Assembly: GCA_013398175.1 (NCBI GenBank)
Contig: VZRZ01002089.1
Span: forward strand, 1,268,203-1,332,202
From: Climacteris rufus
Taxonomy: Eukaryota > Chordata > Aves > Passeriformes > Climacteridae
Reading direction: 5' to 3'
Length of the DNA stretch: 64,000 nucleotides
Every line of letters starts with the position of its first letter. The first letter of the stretch is position 1. The notes under the pieces are model-generated. The model saw nothing but the letters and a program-made list of their open reading frames with translations, was not told the origin of the DNA and did no database searches. A program made the translations under genes and the position numbers. Positions 46,713-59,252 of this stretch are shown here, piece by piece.

Positions 46713-49155
46713 CATTTTGTTTGGGTTATTTTTTTCTTTGGAGCTACATCTCCCCTTCCTCATATACAATTTGTGGTCTGAAAAAAAATGCACAAACTCA
46801 AGATAAATTTTATAGCTGTAGAAAGATAGCATATTGGATGAGTTACAAGTGGGCAGTGAAGATATTTTATTAGACAATATATGTAACTGGGATAGCATTA
46901 TGGAAACAAAAATTTTGTTAGAATATATGAAAAATGAAGCATTGTTCTGTAGAATTTAGACAAATGTCGCTGCTTGGATTATCTGTGTGAGAACTTGTTT
47001 GAACACTTTGAATTAAATGAAAGTACACTGTACAGGGAGACAGCAGAAGAAAACAAAATAAGAGAAAGTGCTGCGCTACAGCATACCAAAAGTCTTTTGA
47101 GAAAACAAAGGTGAAATCATTAATTGAGCAAAATATCCCAGCATGGTCTCAGTTGACCTGGTTAGGTACACAGTCCTTTAACTAAAATCTGAGGTCAAAG
47201 AGAATATTATAACCTTGATGATGCATGCCTGAAGGAAAAGGTTAAAGTAGATTTCATCAGAATGAGGCTGTGACACAGACTACATAAGACAAACAACAAT
47301 GTGAAAACACGCTGAGACCAGGAAGTAAAAATTCTCCCTGCAAGGTGCAGGAGTTAAGGTGGCTAAGGAGTACCTATATTTTCCAGAGGTTTTTTTGGCT
47401 CCCTCAGCTGTTATGAAAGGTCTTTTCTATTACATATAGTCTTTTGAATACATACAGTCTAGGGCAGACAGGATAAAATTGATTTGGAAAAGATAAAGTA
47501 TAAGAATATAGGCAAAGAACAATAACACAGAGATTGTAAAATCAGACTGAATTGCAGAAGTTCTACCCTAGCTGATAACCCAAGGTGACAAATCATCATC
47601 TGGGATGCTAAATAAGAACAAGAAAATTACTAGAGGAAACACTGAGGTGTGTAAACACTAACGTTATCCTCCCTGACCCCCAGTTGCCACCCCAGAAGAG
47701 CAGGGGTCTTCCTGCAGAACTTGTGTTGCACTCTCTAGCCTCTCTGAGAACTAAACACCTGAATGTTTCAGATGCCTCAGTGCTTGCTGAGTGTGTGTTG
47801 CAAAATCTCTGCCTGAGAGACATAATTTAGAGAGTAAGACTGTATTGCCAGTAAAATAAGCAGCTTAAATTGACTTTCTCACCTGTGATTCATGGATCTG
47901 ATGTTTCATTTAAACTTCTACGGAAAAAAAAAAAGTGCTCACCAGCTGGTCTATATCCATATAAGTTAAAACTCCATCCCTTACTTTACAGAAAATCTTA
48001 CTTGCTTGAAGTACTTTTGTATCTTTGCTATCATATTTTCTATTGTCTTCCACCAATTTAGGCTCTACTGATTTCAATTAATTATGAGAGAGAGACAGAG
48101 AGACAGAGAAAGAGAGAAAGAGAGTAATAGTTATTTATTGATCATTCTCAGTAATTTCTCAGGATTTAGTACCTGAAAAGTCTAAGTAAGTTGTCCAATT
48201 CAAGTGTTTTGTGCCATGAAACACACTGGAATGTCTTAGGTCATATTTTCATGATGGCTACTAGCTCTGAGGTCTTTGGGAGGAGACAGGCAAGATATTT
48301 TCCAGTTTAATGCATCTGAGGAAAACAGCTGTCATTTCTATATTAATTTGAAAAACCCCTCCCAATTACATGCCTGTTTATAGCTATGGGTGGAACAAGT
48401 GGATGCATGTTCATTTCAAAATACAAATCTTGATAGTAAAGTGAACACTACTCACATTATAGAAGAAATAATGCAGATAGCATGCTTCAATGACTGGCTT
48501 ATATTTTACTTGTCTAGCAGTTTTATAGTCAAAAAAGCTTTCAAAATTAGGCTTAATGATAAGTTCTCATAGCAACATTATGGTGTTTCATTTCCAAATT
48601 ACAGATCAACTTTCCTCATCCATATCTGACAGCTGGTGGGTAACCCCGGTGAAGGTTGTTGTTTGCAAGCCAAGCATTGTATATTTTGCAAGCAATATTT
48701 TAAAGAAAGAGAATAAAATATTGATTTTTTCCACTAAAAATGGAACTGCAGAATGCCCTTGAATGCAAATTGCTCTCAAGAATTAAATTAGCAATTCACA
48801 AAACCCAAGAAATATTATTTCTGACCTCATTACAATAACAAAGCTATCTAATTCTTCTACAAGTCTATGTGCCAGAATCTAATTTGGCTGTCTTCAATCT
48901 TCAAAGATAAAAAGGTTTAATATTTTAGTAAACAGCTTACAAATTATATCAGACATAGAATCCACAAAGAATTTTACAATACTCTCTGTTGATCTGTCTT
49001 CCGTGCTTTCCCCCTCAGGACAAAACACTTACAGTGCTTACCACAATGATTTCTCATTTCAGCAAATGATATATACCTGGATTTTGCTCTGCCAATTATG
49101 TAAAATATATTAAAAAACATATGATTTCTTTTGATTAAGATAACCTTATTAACTC
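46713..49155. other. AT-rich non-repeat DNA with a purine microsatellite
   Basis: Nothing recognised except the AG-rich run at 48087-48124. Confidence 0.45.
48087..48124 (+). repeat. (GA)n/(GAGACA)n microsatellite
   Basis: An imperfect purine-rich run with GAGA and GACAGA units, about 38 bp. Confidence 0.88.
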
Positions 49156-49431
49156 TTTCTCCCTTCCTGCCTTCCTTCCTGCCTGCCTGCCTTCCTGCCT
49201 GCCTTCCTTCCTGCCTTCCTGCCTTCCTTCCTTCCTGCCTTCCTTCCTTCCTGCCTTCCTGCCTGTCTTCCTCCCTTCCTGTCTTCCTGCCTTCCTGCCT
49301 TCCTTCCTGCNNNNCCCCCTGCTGTGCTTCCTGCTTTCCTGCCTTCCTTCCTGCCTTCCTGCCTGCCTTCCTTCCTGCCTGCCTTCCTGCCTGCCTGCCT
49401 GCCTTCCTTCCTGCCTGCCTGCCTGCCTGCT
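49156..49431 (+). repeat. CCTT/CCTG tetranucleotide array with a small gap
   Basis: About 275 bp of mixed CTTC and CTGC tetranucleotides in irregular alternation. Four undetermined bases sit at 49311-49314, flanked by an aberrant CCCCCTGCTGTG patch. The array length is therefore not reliable. A long frame runs through it only because the repeat lacks stops. Confidence 0.97.
49311..49314. other. Assembly gap (4 N)
   Basis: Four N inside the tetranucleotide array. Confidence 0.99.
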
Positions 49432-49987
49432 CTGTAATTAGTTATTATTTATATTATGGAAAAATTTGTGTTCTCCAATAAGCTCTAAGACACTCACTGG
49501 ATAAAATTTATTTCCAGTAAAAAAATTGTTTACGATAAAATATAAAAATACAGCTACAATGCTAACATTAAAGCAGAATGGGGATCACAAGAAAGCAATT
49601 ATGTATTATTGGTTTGCTTGCTTGTAATATCTAGGAAATAATGATGCACTTTCAAGCCAATTAGTAACTTCGGAAAAAGCATTATAGTTATGCATTGACA
49701 GGTCCTGGTAATTTACACAAACATCTGTCTGTCAAGATCAGTTTTTAATACATCTTGGAAAATGCATCTATAGTACCAGAAAGCTCCTTTGAGTAAACGC
49801 CAAAAAAGAAAAATCCAGATGATCAGCTCAAATACAGTCCAGTATTATAGATAATAGTTTAAAACAAACAACAAACCCAAAAATACTGGGGTTGGGCTGA
49901 TGAGGAACCAGCCAACAGGCCTTGTGCTAAATTTAGTCAACAGGGCTCTGTAGGAAATAAATTTTGTCAAGCAGATCTGATGAAATT
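49432..49987. other. AT-rich sequence with no recognised feature
   Basis: No repeat family or exon recognised. Confidence 0.45.
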
Positions 49988-50100
49988 AAAAAAAAAAAAA
50001 AAAAAANNNNNNNNNNNNNNNNNNNNNNNNNNNNNNNNNNNNNNNNNNNNNNNNNNNNNNNNNNNNNNNNNNNNNNNNNNNNNNNNAAAAAAAAAAAAAA
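49988..50100. other. Assembly gap (80 N) bounded by poly-A on both sides
   Basis: N from 50007 to 50086, with 19 A before and 14 A after. The gap is probably a long A-rich or poly-A tract that could not be assembled; its true content is unknown. Confidence 0.97.
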
Positions 50101-53065
50101 GACCAGATACTAGCAATATGTTTAGGAATTCCATTAATGATAAACAAGACAGTCAGGTATTTGACCATGAAGAGGTTTCTTTTGGAGTATTGCATATGTT
50201 CCTGGTATGCATCTTTGTTGCCTATCCAAGACAAAGTTAATTGCAATGATCAGTATCTTTACAAGGATATAAGTAGAAGTAGGTGCAAAAGGACCCTTTC
50301 TTTTTTATTTTAAGAAAGACATAATATAGGAATGCTCACTAAAACAAAACAAGAATGTAGGTATGTTTTTAACAAAGACTAAAAGTATGGAGAACTTTGA
50401 AAAGTGGTGGGTTGTCTCTATCAAAATGGAGTTTTCTAAGATATGTATTTTAGCTAAATATGAGATTTTCAATAGAAAAGCTGAAGCAGTTGGATAACCT
50501 ATAATATATATGAGCTAATAATAGTTCAAACCATGGGTATCAAACAATGGTATCATCACAGTAGTTTAACTAGCTATAATAAAATACCTTGAAGAAATTG
50601 ACTGATTTTTAAGTTAGGCATTTTGATACAATTGAATGAACAGTAGAATTCCTACTAAACACATCCTTAAAAGCACCAACATATAAATAAATACAAATAT
50701 TTAAATACAAATAATTACAAAGCAAACACTCAAAAAGTAGACTATATTCTTTGACTAATATATTAGCAACTGAATAAGGAGTGTATGATCATTTATGCAT
50801 CTAGAACAAGAATCTTAATGTAAGGTTTTAAAATATTTTTTCTGAAGTAATTGATTTACAGATGAACTTATCGTATGTACTTTTGTTCAGACATAAAGGC
50901 TCAAAGTGCAGTCAATCCAACACCCATTGAAGGCTATTAGAAACCTTCCATTAGAACAATAGACACTGTATCAAATATAGAAATTAAGTAAAGTGACAAA
51001 TAATAGGGTAGGAGGAAACAATAGAGGAGAAAATTCAGAGTAGATATACAGTGGATTATGGCAACACAATAGTACAGTGCAGCTACTATGGTTGTAAAAG
51101 TTTCAATGTTACACAAAAAGGCTGTTTGTGAAAGACCTATTGTGAACATGACATGCATTTTAAACTTCTTTTAATACACCTCTAAAATTAGTTAGTAAGG
51201 TTGCATAGCCTTGTACAAAGGAATTACATATAATATGGCATTACAGGTGTCAGAAAGGTGTCTGAACATGCAAGTCCAACAATTTTGCAATGCAGAAGAA
51301 ATAATTATTAAAATTAGCTATGAAATAAATCACAGCAATTATTGATTGAATAGTATTTGGTCAACGCAAATATTTGGGATTAAAATATGAGTGTTGTCAA
51401 AATTAACAGCAAGTATGCAAATACCTGACAAGCACTGATTCCTTTCATCAGGAAAAACTTGATCCCTAGTGCTGTAGTTTTTCTTAAACAGAAAATGTGT
51501 ATCCATCAATTTCCCATTACAAATATAAGAGATAGATTTACTATTATCCCTTTAACATAATTTGAATGAAAACTCTGTCTTCCACTTTTCATACTCGTTC
51601 CTTCCCCTTTTTTGCAGTGACTAAGATATAAAGCAGAAAATAGCTGTGTAAATGGATTCTGTTCATTTCCTACTTGGAAAGAGAAAAAGAACATTTCAGT
51701 GTTAAATCTTTTTTTCTTCTTTTTTTTTCCCCCTTTCGTATTATTCTCTAAAACAAGCAGGAGGAAAAGTAGGGCAGTCTTTTGTAAAATGCTTATGCCA
51801 AATTAAACAGGCTCTAGGCCACTTTGATGACAATTTCCATTATTGGGCTGAATGAACGGATGAGAACAGAAAGCCAAAATCTACTGTCTAATTTTCTGGA
51901 AGCCCACTGACTTTCAGTATCTTAGTTCTGTTGCTCTTTCTACTTCTCGTAATTAGGAAGAGATCTATCAAACCCAGCCACACACACCCTGCCCCACCTT
52001 CTCTACAGTGCCTCCGACCAGCAGCTGGGTTTACAGCGGGAACTAGAAACGCTCAACAGAGAAAAATGAAACCACCTTTCTTCAACCTATCCCTGCAAGG
52101 ACGGAGGACACTGTGAGCTGAGGTTATAGGAAACTAAGAGTACAAGGACAATATAACAAAAAACCCTCATTCCTTCAGAAGAATGTCCCCTACTCTGTAG
52201 GCGTTCTTGGACTGTGCTTTTTGTGGCAGTTACAAGCCTGGATTAGTGCAAATAATAAGCATGCACACCAGTGCACATATATACACCCGTGTCTGTGAAT
52301 GTGATGCTTGCAATTCCAAACCTACACTGGATGCCAGCAGTAAAGTCAACATTGAGTAAGAAAATAATGGGAAGATAATACAGATAAGGGAAGACCAGGT
52401 CAACAGAAGAGTAAACCTTATTAGATTTTAAAGAGCAAAATTCAAATGCTTGGCACAGGGGAAATAATAACAACCCCCCACGTCCAGCAAGTTATGTCCA
52501 GCAGAGGTAGCAATTTCTCTAATTCATCCAGAATAACAAGCATCATTCTCTGCAACATATTCCTTTATGCACTGAAGTGATATTCAAGTGTTGCTCAGTT
52601 ATAACTTATTTTGCTAGCTGATTAAAATGTTGAGTATTAAAACTGGCACTGGTTCAACCACCACAGTTCATTAAATTACTCAGGAGATGTGGACTGCAGT
52701 AGGAAGGCCCATGAGGTAAAATGAAATGTTCTATTTATCAAATCATACCCTGCTGTGCTATTCATTTGGTAATAAAAACTTTATTTTCTCTACTTGTGTC
52801 GTCTCTCATTAATGAGAAAAAAAGCATAGTCATTTTATTGGCTTGTACAAATACCTGCACAATCAATCAAAAGCCAGCAAACCCTAGATAAAGCTTCTTT
52901 GGAACAAAAAAGAAGAGTTTAATTTTTGAGAAATAATTTTTTTATAGTTGCATGCGTTTTTTGGACTAATCAGTCCTCACATACACGGAAGTGATAAACA
53001 TCTATTATCTGACACAGGTCATTCTAGTTATATAAGGACAAATTTTCCATTGTGCAGCTCTGATA
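50101..53065. other. AT-rich non-repeat DNA
   Basis: No transposon, RNA gene or exon recognised. The block 51776-51911 resembles a conserved non-coding element in its composition and homeodomain-type ATTA/TAAT words, and is reported under findings. Confidence 0.45.
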
Positions 53066-53097
53066 TGTTTTGTTTGACTCTTTTCACATGCTTTTTT

Positions 53098-53872
53098 AGT
53101 GAGGAGGCTATAGGGGTGGCTGCTGTGAGAAGCTGCTAGAAGCTTTCCCCGTGTCCAGCAGAGCCAATGCCAGCCACCTCCAAGATGGACCTGCTGCTGG
53201 CCGATGCCAAGCCCATCAGTGATGGTGGCAGCATTTCTCAGATAATGTAGTCAAGAAGGAGAAAAATCTCCCTGCTCCAGCACCAGCAGAAGTCCGAAGA
53301 GAAGAGTGAGAATATGCAAAAGCAACAACTGTGCAGACCCCAAGTTCAGTGAAAAAGGAGGGGGAAAAGGTGCTCCAGGTGCCAGAGCAGAGATTGCCCT
53401 GCAGCCTGCGGTGCAGACCATGGTGAGGCAACTGTGCCCCTGCAGCCCATGTAGTTCTGCAGTGGAGCAGAGATCCATCTGCAGCCCCTGGAGGGCCCCA
53501 CACCAGAGTAGGTGGATGCCTGAAGGAGGCTGTGACCCCATGGGAAGCCCATGCTAGAGAAGATTTGCTGGCAGAACTTGTGACCCTATAGGGGACTCAT
53601 GCTGGATCAGTCTGTTCCTGAAGTACTGCATCCCATGCAGGAACAATCTGTGAAGAGCTGCAGCCTGTATGAAGGAGTCACGTTGTAGAAGTGTGTAGAC
53701 TGTCTCCTGTGGGAGGGATCCCACACTGGAACAGGAGAATAGTATGACAAGTCATGCCCCTGCAAAGGAGGGAGTAGCAGAGATGTGTGATGAACTCACC
53801 ACAAGCCCCGTTCCCCATCTCCCTACACTGCTGGGGAGGAAAAGGTAGAGAGTTTGTAAGTGAAATTAAGCC
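53098..53872 (+). mobile_element. Family B LTR, third copy, 5' and central part
   Basis: It contains AGAAGCTGCTAGAAGCTTTC, CCAAGATGGACCTGCTGCTG, CCCCAAGTTCAGTGAAAAAG, CCACACCAGAGTAGGTGGAT and CTCCCTACACTGCTGGGGAG in family B order. It stops at GTGAAATTAAGCC, before the G-rich block and polyadenylation region. The missing 3' part appears in inverted orientation at 54715-54985. The true start may lie near 53066, but 53066-53097 is too decayed to be sure. Confidence 0.9.
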
Positions 53873-54714
53873 ACATGTTCAGTCCTGACTTTAAAGACCT
53901 TAGGACTGAGACTTGTGAGGCTCAGTCTGAATTGCTCTTGACCTGTCTGGAGGTTTTATTTTTCTTGGTTTTGCTATAGCAGCAACTTCTTTTGTGATCA
54001 GGAGTCCATGTTTTACTTTTGCTTATCTTTGTGTGGTACTACCATAGTTTTTATACAGATAACAGAAACAAGAAGTTATTCTGTATAAATTGAAAAAAAA
54101 ATATGACTAATTTGATAATACAGTATGAAGAAATATATGCCTCTTATAACAGCAGAAGCCCAGAGAAGTGGAAAAACAGGATGCAGCGTAAGGGAATACA
54201 GGCATAGGATGGAAATGGTGCACAGGCTTCATACTGGTCGTAACCCCATCCTTAGAAACAATTGACCAGTGGACAGTTAAAGAAGTTCAGACCTGGAAAT
54301 GGACAAAACCAGTTTGAGGAGTAGTGAGAACAAAGAGGAAATAGTTTGCACCATATCTTGCAAATTGGAGTATAATGTGAACTTTCTGACCAATAAAGAA
54401 AGACCAAGGCCTAAAAGCAGATTAGCAAATGCTAAAATGAACTAGATCCTGGAAAGAGAAAGAAAAAACCACAAGAATCATAGTCATCCTTGGTGAAGGG
54501 CAAGGGACACTGTTGACTCATTGTCCTGTACCCCAACATATGGAAAGCATCAACATAACCATTCCAGTGAGAAAGTGAAGGGTAATTTAAAAAAAACAAA
54601 CGACAGGAGAGGTAAAACCCAGGAAATGTGTGCAAAAAAGTTAAATGTGTTGCTATTAATACTTAGAATTTTTTCTGTAAAAGAGAATTTTTTAAAAATT
54701 ATATTTTTCTTTCT
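53873..54714. other. Non-LTR sequence between the two halves of the split family B LTR
   Basis: AT-rich sequence with no repeat recognised. If the inversion described under findings is correct, this piece is original 3' flank, now in reverse orientation. Confidence 0.45.
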
Positions 54715-54985
54715 TGTGGTGGGTTGACTTTGACTTACTGTCAGATCCCAGCCCAGCAACTCTTACTTTCCCTCCTCAACAGGACAGAAGGAGTAAGTAA
54801 GAAAAAGTAGGATGAAGTAGATTGTGACTTGAGATAAAGACAGAACATCACTTATCAAGTACTATCATGGGCCAAGACAGACTCAGTCTGGGAAAACGGG
54901 TCTAATTTATTGTCAATTAAAAGAGAGTTGGATGGTGAGAAACAAAATCTAAACTACCACCAGGAAGAAAAGCATTTTCCATGAT
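54715..54985 (-). mobile_element. Family B LTR 3' end (polyadenylation region to terminus), inverted
   Basis: Read on the minus strand it gives ATTGACAATAAATTAGACCC (AATAAA signal), CCTGTTGAGGAGG and the terminus GTCAACCCACCACA, the same order as the 3' end of the copy at 18684-20028. It begins at the LTR position where the plus-strand half at 53098-53872 stops. Confidence 0.85.
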
Positions 54986-57900
54986 TAGAGATAACTATAG
55001 ATACGAATAACTAGTTCGTCATTTTATATATAAAGAGCAGTGACAGAAAAATAAGTGGATAACTTACTGGAAATCACACAATTATTAGAGTAAAAAATTA
55101 AATCAAGCACTTCAGACTTCTAAGCCAGTAGCAGAAACAGAACATACTCTGCCACTTTGCTAGTGTACCTGTACAGTATCTGTTACAGATGCATTGCCTC
55201 CCTGGGATCACACACTACTCACTGGTTAACACAAAAAAAAGATTATCCATCTTTCAGTGGGAACTAGGTTACTTAGCCTGGAGTTTTAACTTAGGTGCTG
55301 TTGGTGCCACACTGAATCATGTTATGCAGAATTACCCTGTGTTTTGGTGTACTGAGCTGCTCTAGGATCAGGTAGACTTAATGATTGTGAGAAGGAAAAC
55401 TTTCCTGTATATTCAAGCAATTTGGCATTTTGTAACATTATGGACACATAGGTATATATGTTTTAAGTGTAGGAAGATTGGAATGTCGACAGATCACTAT
55501 TATTTGGTATGGGTTCTATAAATGGCAAATTTAAGCTTCCATTTCTTTGCTGAACATTGCTAATTGTTTTGTCATCTACTTCTCTTTTCTACACAATTTG
55601 ATTCATCTATATATAACGTTCTGTCTGGTAACAAACTGGATAAGTTAAAAATTCTTCTAAGCTTTACTTAATACTGCAAATGTGAGCAATTCTTGATGGG
55701 GAATGGACAGGAGTGCAGAGTCACAGATGATATTCTGAGAGGAATAGGTAAGAATTTAGATATGCCTGGCTGAGGTTAGTTGATGCCTAGGTAGAAACAT
55801 ACTGGAAGGCAGAAGGAGATTTAGTTGCTTAAATATAGATTTTAAGAGCATTTTTTTTCAATGTAAAATTCCCTCTAGCCAACCATCATTCAGAAACTGC
55901 CTCCTGCATGTCACATTTCATATGCAGAAGTCCCGTGCAGATATCTCAGACACCCTAAGGGTTTTTGAAGGGGCCCTAGAGACCAAAGCTTATATTTGGG
56001 TGCCTGAAATGTACCTCAGGTGGTTTAAGTTCCTTTCAGGTTTTCTCACCTGACTAGGTGCTGCATTAAGGTATCAGGACTATTCAGAGAGCAGGGATTA
56101 GCATTTGCCCTGAGGTGTTTTTGGGGAGAATCTGATAGGTAAACTCTACCAAGCAGAGTGATGCTTCTTGTTGGTGGATGTGTAGGCAGGAGATAAAAGG
56201 GAGAATCATGGCTGTCAGTGTTTTGGTGACAGAGCTGGTGATGATGGAGAAATTCTTTCAGGTGACAGAAGGAAACTCAGCATGGAAGGGATGAGAAGAG
56301 GATGCTGAGGCATTGTCTTAGCAGAGAACAACAGGATGAAATGATTTTGTGGGTTTAGGATTGCAAATCTGGTTTTGTCTTTGTCAGTGAAACAATAGTT
56401 TCCCGCAAATGATCATTTTTGCATCTTGGCTTCATCAACCAGTCAAACAGATCTATTTATAAGAATTAAAATATTCCTAAATATGTATTGTTTTAAAATA
56501 TCCATCCTCACTACCAAATGTCCTTGATTATTGCAGGGCTTGCACCAAAATTCAAAATAAGTATTCATGAGATATATTTGGGAGGCATTCTTGCTATGAA
56601 GATGCATTTTAAATCTTCCAAATTAGTTTAAGAATGGGGGAGTTACAAATTTAGACAGAGACTAAATTAGACTACATTCATATGGATTCCTATTAATAAT
56701 AGGAATAGCTAGCAAATTAAACTGGGTCATTTCAGTAAGACACTAATTTACAGATTTCCATGCCTATTCATCAAAATTTCAGTATTATCTAGTTGTTATG
56801 TAGTTTGAGATTAGATATTTCTCTTACAGAAATGGTTTGCTGGAACATTCTTGCTATAGATGATGAAACAAGAACAATTATAAAGGGAAAATTCTGTGAA
56901 TGTGCTTTATGCCCAAATGAAGAACTGGTAGAAGACACTTAGGAAAAAAAAATAAAAACAACCCATAGAAGCAATGAAAGGTTAATACTATGCTGAAACA
57001 TAAAACTGGAAGAAGAAAAATCAGGAAGGATATGTAGCACATGGCTTGATGAAGGATGCCTAAAAAGTATATCGTCACGTTATGCAAACCATTCTGAGCA
57101 TGAAACCTCAAAAGGCAAAAATGTTGTACTGGCTGATAAGGCAACAGATTTTTCAGTGAGAAATCAATGAGAAGAATGAGAAATAAACGTGTTTGGATTT
57201 TATGAGCAACCAGACAACAAACCATGCAAAAGAACTAATGGCTTCTTACATTTCCCGGGTAATTGCTAAATATAAACCTGTATACACAGTCAGATAAATA
57301 AATGCTCATTCAATGCATTGAGAATGTTTTGTTATACATGGGGGCAAATATGCAACTCTACTAAAATATATTTTATTGTCCAGTACTGAAGGTATTTGTG
57401 TTCAGTGACAACTTACTTGATATATTTCTATGAACTGCCTATAACATAACCTCTTAAAATGTGATCCCAAAAGACTTATAATTCATTAAGTCTAGAAATG
57501 CATTTAATTCAGCTTGACCACTTGCCATTGAAAGATACTTTCTTGATGGGAAGCTATAGGATGCTCTGTTATTTAGTAGTTCATTTTAAGAGAAGATAAT
57601 AGAAAGACATTGTATATGAGAAAGGGCTATAGTGAACAAATCAATGTTGCAACAGACCTGAGAAGTGTTGGAAAGAAGTAGAATTTTAAATAATCTGGAA
57701 GAGAAATCTTATGGCTTCCTGACTGAAATTTATATCAAGCCTAAAGTGTTCTAAAAGCAATATAGAAAGAATAAATTTAATAGTTTTTCTCTTGAACTTA
57801 AAACTGGTTTTTGTTTTGTAGGGAAATGGGACTAAGCCATCTTGTGGAAAAATCCGAATACTTTTTCTTTTCCACCAAAATTGCATTTATTTCATATACT

Positions 57901-58110
57901 TTCTTGAGCTGTTCTTTATCCAAGTTACAACCAGTAAGGCCTCAGTTCAGTTGGCTAAACATTGCCACTGGTGATGACCAAAAGGATCCCAGCGTCTGCA
58001 TGTGTTGGCAGTTAAGAAAACACGCCTAAGAAAGGTTATGGACATAAGGTCTTACTGACATGACAGATGAATGCCAGACAGCATAGCCCGTTGTATCTCT
58101 AATTACAGTA
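54986..58110. other. AT-rich non-repeat DNA with no recognised feature
   Basis: No transposon or RNA gene recognised. The frames at 56878-57225 (minus) and 57811-58029 (plus) have no recognisable domain. Confidence 0.45.
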
Positions 58111-58116
58111 GAGATC

Positions 58117-58532
58117 TGTTGCGGTGCCTCTAGGGGTGGCTGACGGCCTGGCATGGCCCTGCCCTCAAGGGCAGCTCATTGGTTCCTGTGCCGTGTGCGG
58201 ACAGCCGAGTGTCTGGCCGGCACCCCTGTCAGTCATTGTAATCCTCCATAGCAATTGGCTCTCTCCCGACTGCCCTTCCCTCGCTTCCGTACTATAATAG
58301 ACACCCCTGACAGCCATTTTGTGTCTTTTTTACTGCACCCCCCATGCTCCAGTAATAAAACCTTGCTGGCAATAAGCGGAAAAGAACCCTTTCTCGTCTC
58401 TTTGCTTCCCTGCTTAAATTAAACCGCTGTGTGTGAACTGAGCCAAGATTCTGCGGGAGCTCTGATGCAGGCTCAACGAGCACGAGACTGCTGCTGAGGG
58501 CTCCGAGTTACTCACGCTTTCTACCCGCAGCA
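58117..58532 (+). mobile_element. Solo LTR, family K (ERVK-like), 416 bp, complete
   Basis: It starts TGTTGCGGTGCCTCTAGGGG and ends CTACCCGCAGCA. It carries TATAATA at 58293-58299 and AATAAA at 58354-58359 on the plus strand. Flanks GAGATC (58111-58116) and GAGAAC (58533-58538) form a 6-bp duplication with one mismatch; 6 bp is usual for class II (ERVK-like) elements. It is the intact reference for the rearranged copy at 35787-36221. No internal genes remain, so it is a solo LTR. Confidence 0.93.
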
Positions 58533-59061
58533 GAGAACTGCCTTTAGAGAATAAGTTAAGCCCTATATCTCAGCTGGTTATAGTAAGAGCTTGGACACTG
58601 TGTGTAGATAGCTGCATAACTGGAGTAATAAGGTATATTAACCTTATATTGAACCCCAGTTTAACTTCCTGGAAGAGAAAGCTATGATTGGAAAAAAACA
58701 TGTAAAGATAATTCACTTTGTTATAGAATTTAGGAAAATAAAGCAGGCTTGGACTTCAAACAGTGAAGCCAATTATGGTTTGCTATCTGCCAGATCTCCT
58801 TAGACACTTTGAAAATGTTTTGATGACATAAGAGTTGATCATTGTGACTAGATTCAATAACCCTTAGTATCTATCTTTTCATTGGGATAGAGGAAGCCCT
58901 CTTGGAGTTCTCACGAGTTCAATCATTCAATACAATATTTGTTTGCTGTTTACTGAAGTAGTTCTGGCTTTCAAATAGTTTGAGAGTATTACTTGTTAGA
59001 AGAGCTTGTAATTAATGTCTTAACCCATATCCGCATATTGAACACTGCTTCCCTTTGACCA

Positions 59062-59252
59062 GGAAAGTGGTGGTCACCATCCCTGGAGGTGTTAAAATGT
59101 GGATATGGTATTTCAGGACATGGTTTAGTGATGAACATGGTGGTGGTGCCAGGTTGATGGTTGGACTTGATGATCTCAGAGGTATTTTCCTAACTTAATG
59201 ATTCTGTTATCCTATTATACTATATAATACTATCCTATGATACTATAATTCT
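59062..59252 (+). mobile_element. CR1 LINE 3' end with expanded terminal repeat
   Basis: GAAAGTGGTGGTCACCATCC, GGAGGTGTTAAAATGTGG, GGACATGGTTTAGTGATGAA and GGTTGGACTTGATGATCTCA follow the CR1 3' order. The end is a degenerate run of ATTCTAT/CCTATG-type units (about 59205-59252), derived from the CR1 terminal octamer. Confidence 0.92.

Noticed and set aside
49131..49481. 116-codon open frame across the tetranucleotide array
   Set aside because: The frame exists only because the CCTT/CCTG repeat has no stop codons; it encodes low-complexity Leu/Pro/Ser/Cys repeats and spans undetermined bases.
49980..50246. Open frames on both strands across the 80-N gap
   Set aside because: They consist of poly-A/poly-T and N, so they are artefacts of the gap.
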